A DNA stretch of 64,000 bases from Pseudoruegeria sp. SHC-113 (GCF_025376885.1 NZ_JAHUBR010000001.1:1364001-1428000), one strand, 5' to 3'; positions 53,293 to 62,297 are shown, counted from the first letter of the stretch. Translations and numbers: made by a program. Notes: a model not told the origin generated them from the letters alone.

Positions 53293-53778
53293 TTAGGTGG
53301 GCAGCGGCGCATCCGCTTTGAACTGATCCATCACGATCTGGCTCTGGACGCGGGCGACAGAGGGGTGCGGCAGCAGCACTTCGTGAATCAGGCTGTTCAG
53401 CGCGGAAAGGTCTTGGCAATACACGCGCAACAGATAGTCCGCTTCGCCGGTCAATGTCCATGCGCTGATCACCTCCGGGCGGGTTTCCACCAGCCGCGCG
53501 AAGCTCTTGGCCCCTTCGGGGGAGTGGCTCTGCATGGAGACCTGAACGAAGGCCTGAACCGTCAGCCCGACGCGGCGGGCATCAAGCCGTGCCGCGTAGC
53601 TGCGAATGTAGCCCTCGGCCTCCAGCCGCTGCCGCCTGCGCCCGGCTTGGGAGGGCGAGAGGTTCAGCAGCGCGCCCAGATCCTGCGCCGTGAGATGGGC
53701 ATCGCGCTGGAGTGCGGCGAGGAGGCGTTTGTCCTGCGCATCGAGGGGGGTGCGAAGTTGAGTGCGGGTTTCGGTCAT
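53293..53778 (-). CDS. Lrp/AsnC-family transcriptional regulator
   Basis: 161 residues. Helix-turn-helix DAQDKRLLAALQRDAHLTAQ and LGALLNLSPSQAGRRRQRLE, then the RAM effector domain (VQAFVQVSMQSHSPEGAKSF, VISAWTLTGEADYLLRVYC). ATG at 53778. It is divergent from hppD over 129 bases, where two direct repeats lie, and likely controls hppD. Family members of this kind respond to amino acids such as tyrosine or phenylalanine precursors; the ligand here is not known. Confidence 0.93.
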   Translation of the reverse strand: MTETRTQLRTPLDAQDKRLLAALQRDAHLTAQDLGALLNLSPSQAGRRRQRLEAEGYIRSYAARLDARRVGLTVQAFVQVSMQSHSPEGAKSFARLVETRPEVISAWTLTGEADYLLRVYCQDLSALNSLIHEVLLPHPSVARVQSQIVMDQFKADAPLPT

Positions 53779-53800
53779 GTGGGGAGTGTCCCATGCGGTG

Positions 53801-53844
53801 TTTGCGCGAATCAACCGCGCATCATGCCGCATTTTGCGCAAATC
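53801..53844. promoter_or_regulatory. Direct repeats in the Lrp-hppD intergenic region
   Basis: TTTGCGCGAATC (53801-53812) and TTTGCGCAAATC (53833-53844) differ at one base and are 32 bases apart, about three helical turns. The second also contains TTTGCGCAAA, an inverted repeat. They are candidates for Lrp-type regulator binding. Confidence 0.5.
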
Positions 53845-53907
53845 CCGCGGGGTTGCGGGTGTATTCTTTGCAAAGGAAACGAAACGCACGCGCACAGGAG
53901 ATGCTTC

Positions 53908-55005
53908 ATGGGCCCGTTCCCGCATGATGCCCCCAAATCCGAGATCACCGAGGCCAACCCGGCCGGCACCGACGGCTTCGAGTTTGTCGAGTTTTGCCAC
54001 CCCGAGCCGCAGGAACTGCGCGATCTCTTTGCCCGCATGGGCTATGTCCATGTCGCCAACCACAAGCGCAAGGCGGTGGAGCTTTGGCAGCAGGGCGACA
54101 TCACCTATGTGCTGAACATGGAGCCCGGCTCCCACGCCGCTGCTTTCGCCGAAGAACACGGCCCCTGCGCCTCCGCGATGGCCTGGCGGGTGGTGGACGC
54201 CCAGCACGCGTTTCAGCATGCCGTCGCCAAGGGCGCAAAGCCCTATGAGGGCGCGGGCAAGACGATGGACGTGCCCGCCATCTACGGCATCGGTGGCTCG
54301 CTGATCTATTTCATCGATCAGTATTTCGAGCAGAGCCCTTACAACGAGGAATTCGACTGGATCACCAACGCGCACCCGGAAGGGGTTGGCTTCTACTACC
54401 TCGATCACCTGACCCACAACGTGTTCAAGGGCAACATGGACACGTGGTTCAGGTTCTATGGCGATCTCTTCAACTTCCGCGAAATCCGTTTCTTCGACAT
54501 TCAGGGCAAATACACCGGCCTGCTGTCGCGCGCGCTCACCAGCCCCTGCGGCAAGATCCGCATCCCGATCAACGAAGATCGCGGCGAGGAGGGGCAGATC
54601 GTGGCCTATCTGAAGAAGTACAAGGGCGAGGGCATCCAGCACATCGCCGTGGGCACGGAAGACATCTACGGCGCGACGGATGAGATCTATGATCGCGGCC
54701 TGCGCTTCATGCCCGCCCCGCCGAAAGCCTATTACGAGATGAGCCACGACCGCGTGCAGGGCCACGACGAGCCGCTGGAGCGGATGATGAAACACGGCAT
54801 CCTGATCGACGGCGAAGGTGTGGTGGATGGCGGCGAGACGAAGATCCTGCTGCAGATCTTCTCCAAAACGGTGATCGGCCCGATCTTCTTCGAATTCATC
54901 CAGCGCAAGGGCGATGACGGTTTCGGGGAAGGCAACTTCAAGGCGCTGTTTGAGAGCATCGAACAGGAGCAGATCAACAACGGCGAGCTTTCCGCCGCCG
55001 AATAA
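53908..55005 (+). CDS. hppD: 4-hydroxyphenylpyruvate dioxygenase
   Basis: 365 residues. It converts 4-hydroxyphenylpyruvate to homogentisate in tyrosine degradation. The three Fe(II) ligands are visible: His in LDHLTHNVF, His in IQHIAVGTEDIY and Glu in IFFEFIQRKGDDGFGEGNFK-type C-terminus. ATG at 53908 has CAGGAG upstream; ends in a terminator. No homogentisate dioxygenase lies nearby. Confidence 0.95.
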   Translation: MGPFPHDAPKSEITEANPAGTDGFEFVEFCHPEPQELRDLFARMGYVHVANHKRKAVELWQQGDITYVLNMEPGSHAAAFAEEHGPCASAMAWRVVDAQHAFQHAVAKGAKPYEGAGKTMDVPAIYGIGGSLIYFIDQYFEQSPYNEEFDWITNAHPEGVGFYYLDHLTHNVFKGNMDTWFRFYGDLFNFREIRFFDIQGKYTGLLSRALTSPCGKIRIPINEDRGEEGQIVAYLKKYKGEGIQHIAVGTEDIYGATDEIYDRGLRFMPAPPKAYYEMSHDRVQGHDEPLERMMKHGILIDGEGVVDGGETKILLQIFSKTVIGPIFFEFIQRKGDDGFGEGNFKALFESIEQEQINNGELSAAE

Positions 55006-55027
55006 GATCGGACAGAGTCCGACAGGG

Positions 55028-55066
55028 AAAGGCCCGCGGCAGGAGGAGCTGCGGGTCTTTTGGTTT
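55028..55066 (+). terminator. Rho-independent terminator after hppD
   Basis: A 13-base-pair stem with two G-T wobbles (55028-55040 with 55048-55060) and a 7-base loop is followed by a T-rich run. Confidence 0.8.
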
Positions 55067-55104
55067 TTAGACAGTGCAAGCTGAAAGCAGGCAACGATTA
55101 AGGT

Positions 55105-55190
55105 CGAGCGCCGCTTCCGCGGGGTGGCGCAATCGCGCCGCCCCGGGGGGGGGCGGAACGGCGCGGCGCAACAGTTCCTGTTGCGCGGTT
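55105..55190. repeat. Dispersed GCGCAATCGCGCC repeat, copy 2
   Basis: GGGGTGGCGCAATCGCGCC (55121-55139) is followed by a run of nine G, then GGCGCGGCGCAACAG and the hairpin CAACAG-TTC-CTGTTG. It parallels the copy at 50375, but with a shorter middle. Confidence 0.75.
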
Positions 55191-55236
55191 CATTTTTCCG
55201 AGGTTCAGCAGCAACGCAGCCGAAGTCTGACTTACC

Positions 55237-56499
55237 TTACAACGCCCGCCAGCCAATATCAGAGCGGCAGAAGCCCTCCGGCCAGTCGATCTGGCCGATC
55301 ATCTCGTAAACCGCATCATGGGCCTCCTGCAGGCTCGCCCCGCGCGCGGTGACGTTCAGCACGCGCCCGCCGTTGGCCACGATCTGCCCGTCCTTCTCTG
55401 CCGTCCCCGCGTGGAACACCATATGGGAGGAATCCTCAGGAAGATCGTCCAGCCCCTTGATCACGCTGCCTTTTTCGTAAGCGCCCGGATAGCCTTCCGC
55501 GGCCAGAACCACCGTCATCGCGTGATCGTCGGCCCAGTTCGCTTGTGCGGAGTCCAGTTCGCCACGTGCACAAGCCTCCAGCAGGTCCAGCGCCTGCGCG
55601 CCAAGGCGCATCATCAGCACCTGGCATTCGGGATCGCCAAAGCGCACATTGTATTCCACGAGGCGCGGCTGGCCGTCCTTGATCATGAAACCCGCATAGA
55701 GCACCCCCTGATAGGGCGTGCCGCGCCGGGCCATCTCGGCCACCGTCGGCTTGATGATCTCGTCAATCGCCTTCTGCGTGACCTCATCCGTCATCACCGG
55801 TGCGGGGGAATAGGCCCCCATGCCGCCGGTGTTTGGGCCTTCGTCATTGTCATAGGCGCGCTTGTGATCCTGCGCGGTGCCCATGGGCAGGATGTTCTCG
55901 CCATCAGAGAGCACGAAGAAGGAGGCCTCTTCGCCCTCCATGAATTCCTCGATTACCACTTCCGCACCGGCTGCGCCGAATTCGCCGCCGAACATGTCGT
56001 CGATGGCGGCGAGCGCGTCTTCCTCTTCCATCGCCACGATCACGCCCTTGCCTGCGGCCAGCCCGTCGGCCTTCACCACAATGGGCGCGCCTTGGGCCTT
56101 GATGTAGGCTTTCGCGGGTTTGGCCTCGGTGAAGCGCGCATAGGCGGCGGTGGGCGCGCCGGAGGCGTCGCAGATTTCCTTGGTGAAGGCTTTGGAGGCC
56201 TCAAGCTGCGCGGCGGCCTGTGAGGGGCCAAAGCACAGGATGCCCGCTTCGCGCAGACGGTCGGCCACCCCGGCAGCCAGCGGCGCTTCCGGGCCGATGA
56301 TCACGAAATCGATGGCGTTTTCCTCGGCGAAGGTCACAACCGCGCCGCCGTCCTCGGCCGCAAGCTGCGCACATTCGGCAATGGCGGCAATCCCCGCATT
56401 GCCCGGCGCCACGATCAGCCGGTCGCATTTCGGGTTCTGCTTCACCGCCCAAGCCAGCGCGTGTTCGCGCCCGCCGGACCCGAGAATGAGGATGTTCAT
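55237..56499 (-). CDS. purD: Phosphoribosylamine-glycine ligase
   Basis: 420 residues. ATP-grasp enzyme of purine synthesis. MNILILGSGGREHALAWAVK, IGPEAPLAAGVADRL and the phosphate-binding GAYSPAPVMTDEVT are family signatures, along with RFGDPECQVLMMRL. Divergent from xseA (72 bases). Confidence 0.97.
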   Translation of the reverse strand: MNILILGSGGREHALAWAVKQNPKCDRLIVAPGNAGIAAIAECAQLAAEDGGAVVTFAEENAIDFVIIGPEAPLAAGVADRLREAGILCFGPSQAAAQLEASKAFTKEICDASGAPTAAYARFTEAKPAKAYIKAQGAPIVVKADGLAAGKGVIVAMEEEDALAAIDDMFGGEFGAAGAEVVIEEFMEGEEASFFVLSDGENILPMGTAQDHKRAYDNDEGPNTGGMGAYSPAPVMTDEVTQKAIDEIIKPTVAEMARRGTPYQGVLYAGFMIKDGQPRLVEYNVRFGDPECQVLMMRLGAQALDLLEACARGELDSAQANWADDHAMTVVLAAEGYPGAYEKGSVIKGLDDLPEDSSHMVFHAGTAEKDGQIVANGGRVLNVTARGASLQEAHDAVYEMIGQIDWPEGFCRSDIGWRAL

Positions 56500-56571
56500 G
56501 GCCGCCCCTTCGCTTTTCCTTTGCTGCGGCGCGTTCTAAGGTGGCCGCGCCCACAAGACAAGCGAGCAGTG

Positions 56572-58113
56572 ATGAGCGATTTGTTCGACGATCCCGAACC
56601 CGGTGACAACGCACCTGAATTCACGGTGACGGAAATCTCCGGCGCGGTGAAGAAAACCATCGAAGGCACCTTCGGCCATGTGCGTGTGAAGGGCGAAGTG
56701 GGGCGGGTGAGCCGCCCGCGTTCGGGCCATATCTATCTGGATCTGAAAGACGATCGCAACGTGCTCTCCGGCATCATCTGGAAAGGGGTTTCCGCTCGCC
56801 TGCGCACCCAGCCCGAGGAAGGGATGGAGGTGGTGGCCACCGGCAAGCTCACCACCTTCGGCGGACAGAGCAAATACCAGATGGTGATCGATGACATCGC
56901 GCCTGCGGGCATGGGCGCGCTAATGGCGATGCTGGAGAAGCGCAAGGCGCAGCTGGCGGAGGAAGGCCTTTTTGCGCCCGAGCGCAAACAGCCGCTGCCG
57001 TTCCTGCCGGAAATCATCGGGGTGATCACCTCGCCGTCCGGCGCTGTGATCCGCGACATCCTGCACCGCCTGCGCGATCGTTTTCCGCGCAAGGTGCTGA
57101 TCTGGCCCGTGGCCGTGCAAGGCGCGAAATGCGCGCCCGAGGTGGCGGCGGCCATCGAAGGCTTCAACCGCCTCACTCCCGGTGGTGCTATGCCGCGCCC
57201 CGATCTGCTGATCGTGGCGCGCGGCGGCGGCTCGATCGAGGATCTCTGGGGCTTCAACGAAGAAGTGGTCGCCCGCGCGGCCGCCGCCTCGCAGATCCCG
57301 CTGATCTCCGCCGTGGGCCATGAAACCGACACCACGCTCATTGATTTCGTCGCCGACCGCCGTGCGCCCACGCCCACGGCGGCCGCCGAATTGGCCGTGC
57401 CGGTGCGGCTGGAGCTCATGGCCGCGCTCGATACGCTCAACGCCCGCCAGCTGCGCGGGCTTGAGCAAGGCGTGCGCCAGCGTCGCCAGAGGCTGTCCGA
57501 TCTCTCCCGCGCGCTGCCAAGGCCCGATGCGCTCCTGGCCACGCCCAGCCAGCGGCTTGATACGGCTTCCGCCCGGCTGCCGCTTGCCCTGCGCGCCGCC
57601 GCCTCGGTGAAACAGCAACAGCTGTCCAAGGCCTCAGGGCCGCTCGCCCCGGGCCTCCTGCGCCGCCGCATCGCGGAGGAAACCCGCCGCCTGCAAGAGC
57701 GCGGTGCCGGGCTTTCTCGCGGCCTCACCCGAAGCACGCAAGAAAGTCAACGCGCACTCTCCCGCGCGTCCGATCGCCTGCGCCCGGAAGCCATCACGCG
57801 CGATCTGGACCGCAAGAAACGCGATCTGGACGCTCTCACCGCCCGCTTTGTGCGCGCCGCCAACGCACAAGTCAACGGCTGGCAGAGCCGCCTTGAGGCC
57901 GCAGAACGCCTGCGCCAGACGCTCGGCTACACCGAAACCCTGAAACGCGGCTATGCGGTTGTGCGCGGCGACGAAGGGGTCATTACCACGAAAGCCGAGG
58001 CGGAAACCGCCAGAAGCCTTGAAGTGGAATTCGCCGATGGCCGTCTGCGCCTTGGGGGCAAGACACCCGGCAAAACCGCGAAATCCGCGCCCGAGCAGGG
58101 AAGCCTGTTCTGA
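56572..58113 (+). CDS. xseA: Exodeoxyribonuclease VII large subunit
   Basis: 513 residues. N-terminal OB fold (HVRVKGEVGRVSRPRSGHIY), the exonuclease core with VITSPSGAVIRDILHRLRDR, ARGGGSIEDLWGFNEE and SAVGHETDTTLIDFVADRRA, then a long Arg-rich helical segment. With XseB it degrades single-stranded DNA. ATG at 56572; an adjacent GTG at 56569 is an alternative. The small subunit gene is not in the window. Confidence 0.95.
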   Translation: MSDLFDDPEPGDNAPEFTVTEISGAVKKTIEGTFGHVRVKGEVGRVSRPRSGHIYLDLKDDRNVLSGIIWKGVSARLRTQPEEGMEVVATGKLTTFGGQSKYQMVIDDIAPAGMGALMAMLEKRKAQLAEEGLFAPERKQPLPFLPEIIGVITSPSGAVIRDILHRLRDRFPRKVLIWPVAVQGAKCAPEVAAAIEGFNRLTPGGAMPRPDLLIVARGGGSIEDLWGFNEEVVARAAAASQIPLISAVGHETDTTLIDFVADRRAPTPTAAAELAVPVRLELMAALDTLNARQLRGLEQGVRQRRQRLSDLSRALPRPDALLATPSQRLDTASARLPLALRAAASVKQQQLSKASGPLAPGLLRRRIAEETRRLQERGAGLSRGLTRSTQESQRALSRASDRLRPEAITRDLDRKKRDLDALTARFVRAANAQVNGWQSRLEAAERLRQTLGYTETLKRGYAVVRGDEGVITTKAEAETARSLEVEFADGRLRLGGKTPGKTAKSAPEQGSLF

Positions 58114-58312
58114 CCGAAAGGGTCGGCGGCAGGGCTTGCGCCCCGCACACAGACAATAGCGGGGCTTGCGCCCCGCACACAGGTTCAAGCGGGGCTCTGC
58201 CCCGCACCCCGGGATATTTTAACCAAGAAGAAGGGGCCCCATTTCCTCTTGCCATAAATACCTCGGGGGTGCGGGGGCAGAGCCCCCGCGGGGCGGCGGG
58301 CGGCGCAGCCGT
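58114..58312. repeat. Intergenic cluster of GC-rich inverted repeats
   Basis: Contains GGGGCTTGCGCCCCGCACAC twice in near-tandem, GGGGCTCTGCCCCGCACCCC, then GGGATATTTTAACCAAGAAG, AAGGGGCCCCATTTCC, and GTGCGGGGGCAGAGCCCCCG. It resembles the clusters at 36126 and 40648. Confidence 0.75.
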
Positions 58313-58707
58313 CAGACGCCCGGGACTTGCCCTTCGCAGGCCAGAGGATTGGGGCTTTGGCGCAGCTCGTAGAGCGTTGTTGCCGAAGGGTCGTTCTGAA
58401 AGCGCGCGAGCAGGCGTCCGCCGAGCGAATAGAAGGACCAGCATTGCGATTCCGGGGAGAAGTCATAGGTGAAACAGACCATTTCGTCTGAAACAAACCA
58501 ACTGCCGTCAAGGCACTCCCCGTTCAGAAACGACCAGCGTACCCGGCGGCCCGGCAGGTATTCCTCGGCCCCATATTCCGCGCCGTTGAGGGCGTAGAAG
58601 AGCGTTTTGCCCGTCGCGTAGGCTTCAAAATCCAAAGGCGAGAGGGGTGTTTCGGCATTTGCTGTTGCTGCCATCAGACAGATCAAGGCAAGAGGTACAT
58701 GCTTCAT
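58312..58707 (-). CDS. Secreted protein of unknown function
   Basis: 131 residues. Signal peptide (MKHVPLALICLMAATANA) and a mature part with three cysteines and many aromatics (VRWSFLNGECLDGSWFVSDE, CFTYDFSPESQCWSFY). I do not recognise the family, but the pattern resembles small periplasmic beta proteins. Its ATG overlaps the stop of the desaturase gene (ATGA at 58704-58707). Confidence 0.7.
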   Translation of the reverse strand: MKHVPLALICLMAATANAETPLSPLDFEAYATGKTLFYALNGAEYGAEEYLPGRRVRWSFLNGECLDGSWFVSDEMVCFTYDFSPESQCWSFYSLGGRLLARFQNDPSATTLYELRQSPNPLACEGQVPGV

Positions 58708-59765
58708 GACGGCATTTCCGCCGAGCGGGCGTGCCAGGCCTTGGCGCGGGTGTCCATCAGGCGACGGAAGCGGCGCGGGGCGAGCGCCAGCGCGGCCATC
58801 ACGGGCAGGGGGTAGGGCAGCATTGGAGCGGCCTCGGCAGGCGGCAGCGTGAGTGCCGGGTATTGCGTCGCGGGGTGCATGTGGTGATCACTGTGGCGCG
58901 GGGCGTGCAGCATGAGAAGGCCCGAGGCCCAATGTGGGCTGTTCCAGCTTTCCAGTGCGGAGACGGGCAGGGGCTCGCCGTCGGCATCCCGGGCGCGACG
59001 CAGCCCGTAGTGTTGGACGTAGTCCGATTGCAGCAACTGCATCTGCGAGAAAAAGGCCAGCGGCAGGTAGGTGAACAGCCCGGCCAGGCCGCCGATTAGC
59101 AGCGCCATCCCGCAGAACGCGAGTCCGCCGGCCACATAGGTGGCATAGGGATTGCGCAACATGCGCAACAGGGGCGGCTGCCCGGAGAGCCGTCCGCGTT
59201 CCATTTCATAGCCGGCCGTGAAAGATCCCACCCAGGCGCGGGGCACAAAGGCGTAGAAGCTCTCGCCAAGCGCGGGCGTGTTCGGGTCCTCGTCACAGCC
59301 GACCCAGCGATGGTGTACCAGCCGGTGCGCGGAGGTGTGGTGGCCGAAGAGCAGAGAGATATAGATCCACTTGCCCAGTCGAAACGGCAGCCTCTGCGTG
59401 CGGTGGATCAGCTCATGCGCCGCCGAATTGCTGACCTGTCCGAAGTAGAGCACGAAGGCGAGGAACAGCCCGGCCCTGCCCAAGGGGCTGAAGGTGGCAG
59501 CTCCTGAGAGCGCATGGACGGCCAGCCCGAGCAGCGCGAAATGGGCGACTCCAAGGCAGATCAGAAGCTTGTCGGCGGCGGGGAATTCACTGGCCGGCGC
59601 ATTGGGATCCTCCCCTTGTGCAATGATCATATCCAGCGCAGCGGTGAAGAGGGTTAGATAGGCCAGCGCCAGCGCGATCCAGACACCGCCAAATAGCGTG
59701 GCACCTGCCAGAAGGGCCACCGGGGCGAGGGTGGCGAGGGTGAAGTAGCTCTGCCGGGGCCGCAT
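58704..59765 (-). CDS. AlkB-type membrane fatty acid desaturase/hydroxylase-like protein
   Basis: 353 residues, several membrane helices. Di-iron histidine boxes are visible: AHELIHR, GHHTSAHRLVHHRWVG, and APRHSDHHMHPATQYP at the end. They match alkane-1-monooxygenase (AlkB)-type spacing more than fatty acid desaturases. It may need a rubredoxin or ferredoxin partner, which is not adjacent. ATG at 59765 starts the conserved part. Confidence 0.83.
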   Translation of the reverse strand: MRPRQSYFTLATLAPVALLAGATLFGGVWIALALAYLTLFTAALDMIIAQGEDPNAPASEFPAADKLLICLGVAHFALLGLAVHALSGAATFSPLGRAGLFLAFVLYFGQVSNSAAHELIHRTQRLPFRLGKWIYISLLFGHHTSAHRLVHHRWVGCDEDPNTPALGESFYAFVPRAWVGSFTAGYEMERGRLSGQPPLLRMLRNPYATYVAGGLAFCGMALLIGGLAGLFTYLPLAFFSQMQLLQSDYVQHYGLRRARDADGEPLPVSALESWNSPHWASGLLMLHAPRHSDHHMHPATQYPALTLPPAEAAPMLPYPLPVMAALALAPRRFRRLMDTRAKAWHARSAEMPS

Positions 59766-59967
59766 GGGGTGTCGTCTTGTCCTGTGTGTGCTGCACGCGT
59801 TCCTTGGTTGCACCACGATGGGCGACACTTGTCCACCATAAGAACGGCTTTGGCACTTGGGGCGTACGCGCCGGGGCAATTCGCGCCTGAAACGTCGCTT
59901 TTGCGGTATGGTTGCCCTGCGGGCTGGCGTTAGATTGCAAGCCAGAACGCAAAGCGGGAGTCGCGCC

Positions 59968-61659
59968 ATGGCGCTGGATCAGCAGAAACCGGGGATCTGG
60001 AAATCGGGCAAGGGCAAGGGGCGTGTGACGCCGAAGGGCCGCCAGCTTGAGGATGCCGCCTGGGAGGAGGTCCGGGCGCTTCTCGGGGATCGCCCCCGTC
60101 GGCGTGACTTGCTGATTGAGCATTTGCACCTGATTCAGGATCGCTTCGGGCATCTTTCGGCGGCCCACCTGCGGGCGCTGGCCGAGGAAATGCGCCTGAG
60201 TCAGGCCGAGGTTTACGAAGTCGCAACCTTCTACGCCCATTTTGACGTGGTGAAGGAAGGCGAGGCGCCGCCGCCTGCGCTCACCATCCGGGTCTGTGAC
60301 TCGCTTTCCTGCGAGCTGGCCGGGGCCGAAGCTCTGCGTGCCGCGTTGGAGGACGGTCTTGATCCGGCGGAGGTGCGCGTGGTGCGTGCGCCCTGCATGG
60401 GGCGGTGCGATACGGCACCGGTGCTGGAACTGGGGCACAATCATATCGATCACGCAACGCCGGAGAAGGTGCAGGCGGCGATCAAGGCTGGGGAGACCCA
60501 TGCCCATGTGCCCGATTACGAAGGGCTTGCCGCTTATCAGGCTAAAGGCGGCTATGGTGCCCTAACCCGTTGCCGGGCAGGCGAGGTGACGCCGGAGGAG
60601 GCGCGCGATCGTGTGCTGGCCTCGGGCCTCCGCGGGCTCGGTGGCGCGGGCTTTCCCGCGGGCAAGAAATTCGATTTCGTGCGCCTTGCGGAAGGGCCGA
60701 AGTATCTGTGCGTGAACGGGGATGAAGGCGAGCCGGGCACCTTCAAGGACCGCTATTACCTCGAGCGCATGCCGCATCTGTTCCTCGAGGGCATGCTGCT
60801 CACAGCCTGGGGCATCGGCGCGGACCGCTGCTATATCTACATGCGCGATGAATATCCGGCGGTTTTGGAGATCCTGCGCCGGGAGATCGCTGTTTTGGTG
60901 GCCGCAGGGATTGCTGAGCCCGGCTATATCGAACTGCGCCGGGGGGCCGGGGCCTATATCTGCGGCGAGGAAAGCGCGATGATCGAATCGATCGAGGGTA
61001 AGCGCGGCCTGCCGCGCCATCGCCCGCCCTATGTGGCGCAAGTGGGCCTCTTTGGCCGCCCGACGCTCGTGCACAATGTCGAAACGCTGCATTGGATCGC
61101 GCGCATTGCCCATGAGGGCCCTGAGATCCTTTCGGGCGTGGAAAAGAACGGCCGTTCAGGGCTGCGCAGCTATTCCGTTTCGGGCCGCGTGGCCAAGCCG
61201 GGCGTTTACCTGCTGCCGGCAGGCTCTACCATCACCGACATCATCGCGGAAGCCGGTGGCATGGCGGAGGGGCATAGCTTCATGGCCTACCAGCCCGGTG
61301 GGCCGTCCTCGGGGCTTCTGCCGGCGTCGATGGACGACGTTCCGCTGGATTTTGACACGCTCCAGCCCCACGGCACCTTCATCGGCTCAGCCGCCGTTGT
61401 GGTGCTGTCAGACAAGGACAGCGCGCGGGATGCGGCACTGAACATGCTGCGCTTCTTCGAAGATGAAAGCTGCGGGCAATGCACGCCCTGCCGGGTGGGC
61501 TGCGAGAAAGCGGTGAAGCTGATGCAGGCGGAACATTGGGATCAGCCGCTGCTGGAAGAGCTGTGCACCGCCATGGCGGATGCCTCCATCTGCGGCCTCG
61601 GGCAGGCCGCGCCCAACCCGATCCGGCTGGTGATGAAACACTTCGGCCACGAAGTCTGA
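59968..61659 (+). CDS. Fused NuoE-NuoF-type NADH diaphorase (formate dehydrogenase beta-like)
   Basis: 563 residues. The N-terminal NuoE-like part carries a 2Fe-2S cysteine set (RVCDSLSCEL, APCMGRCDTAP). The NuoF part has FMN and NAD loops (GLRGLGGAGFPAGKKF, NGDEGEPGTFKDRYY, GAGAYICGEESA) and 4Fe-4S ligands (SCGQCTPCRVGC, SICGLGQAAPNPI). It resembles the NADH-oxidising beta subunits of soluble formate dehydrogenases. No molybdenum subunit or chaperone is adjacent, so it is an orphan here. ATG at 59968; overlaps the next gene by TGATG. Confidence 0.88.
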   Translation: MALDQQKPGIWKSGKGKGRVTPKGRQLEDAAWEEVRALLGDRPRRRDLLIEHLHLIQDRFGHLSAAHLRALAEEMRLSQAEVYEVATFYAHFDVVKEGEAPPPALTIRVCDSLSCELAGAEALRAALEDGLDPAEVRVVRAPCMGRCDTAPVLELGHNHIDHATPEKVQAAIKAGETHAHVPDYEGLAAYQAKGGYGALTRCRAGEVTPEEARDRVLASGLRGLGGAGFPAGKKFDFVRLAEGPKYLCVNGDEGEPGTFKDRYYLERMPHLFLEGMLLTAWGIGADRCYIYMRDEYPAVLEILRREIAVLVAAGIAEPGYIELRRGAGAYICGEESAMIESIEGKRGLPRHRPPYVAQVGLFGRPTLVHNVETLHWIARIAHEGPEILSGVEKNGRSGLRSYSVSGRVAKPGVYLLPAGSTITDIIAEAGGMAEGHSFMAYQPGGPSSGLLPASMDDVPLDFDTLQPHGTFIGSAAVVVLSDKDSARDAALNMLRFFEDESCGQCTPCRVGCEKAVKLMQAEHWDQPLLEELCTAMADASICGLGQAAPNPIRLVMKHFGHEV

Positions 61660-62297
61660 TGCCGCTCTTTGCCCTGCTTGGCGGGATCGCATTGGCGGGC
61701 CTCTACCTGCCTTGGCTGGACCGCGCACCTTCTGTGATGCGGAGCCTGCTTAAGACGCTGCCCGTTGCGGTTTTCGCACTCGGTTCCCTGATCGCTGGTG
61801 CACCACTGCTCGCAGCCGCCCTTGCGGCCAGCGCGCTGGGCGATCTCGCGCTGTCCCGCGACGGCGAGCGGGCGTTTCTGGCCGGGATGGGAGCCTTTGC
61901 CCTTGGGCACCTCTTGTACATTGCGAACATTCTGCAGCTTTCAGGAAACGCCAACCCCTTTTTTTTCGAATGGGCTGCTATCCCTTTCCTGCTTTTGGCG
62001 GCCTCGACCGAGATTTGGCTGCGCCCCCACACCGGGGCTCTCCTCTGGCCCGTGCGTCTCTATGTGGTCATCATCACGGCGATGGGGGTTCTGGCCCTTT
62101 CCGAGCCGGATGCACCACTGATTGCGCTGGGCGCGGCAAGTTTCGTGCTGTCCGATCTGCTGCTGGCGATCTTCATCTTCCGGCTCGCCGAGGATCACCC
62201 GGCGCGTAAAAGCGTGAGCCTTGCGGTCTGGATCACCTACATCACTGCGCAGGCGCTCCTTGCAGAAGGGCTTCTCACGCAGGTTTCGCCGGGCTGA
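61659..62297 (+). CDS. YhhN-family (lysoplasmalogenase-like) membrane protein
   Basis: 212 residues, about eight transmembrane helices: LPVAVFALGSLIAGAPLLAA, ALGDLALSRDGERAFLAGMG, AFALGHLLYIANIL. Match to YhhN/TMEM86 family, whose animal members hydrolyse lysoplasmalogen. ATG overlaps the diaphorase stop (61657-61661). Its last 23 bases overlap the convergent kinase-like gene. Confidence 0.85.
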   Translation: MPLFALLGGIALAGLYLPWLDRAPSVMRSLLKTLPVAVFALGSLIAGAPLLAAALAASALGDLALSRDGERAFLAGMGAFALGHLLYIANILQLSGNANPFFFEWAAIPFLLLAASTEIWLRPHTGALLWPVRLYVVIITAMGVLALSEPDAPLIALGAASFVLSDLLLAIFIFRLAEDHPARKSVSLAVWITYITAQALLAEGLLTQVSPG

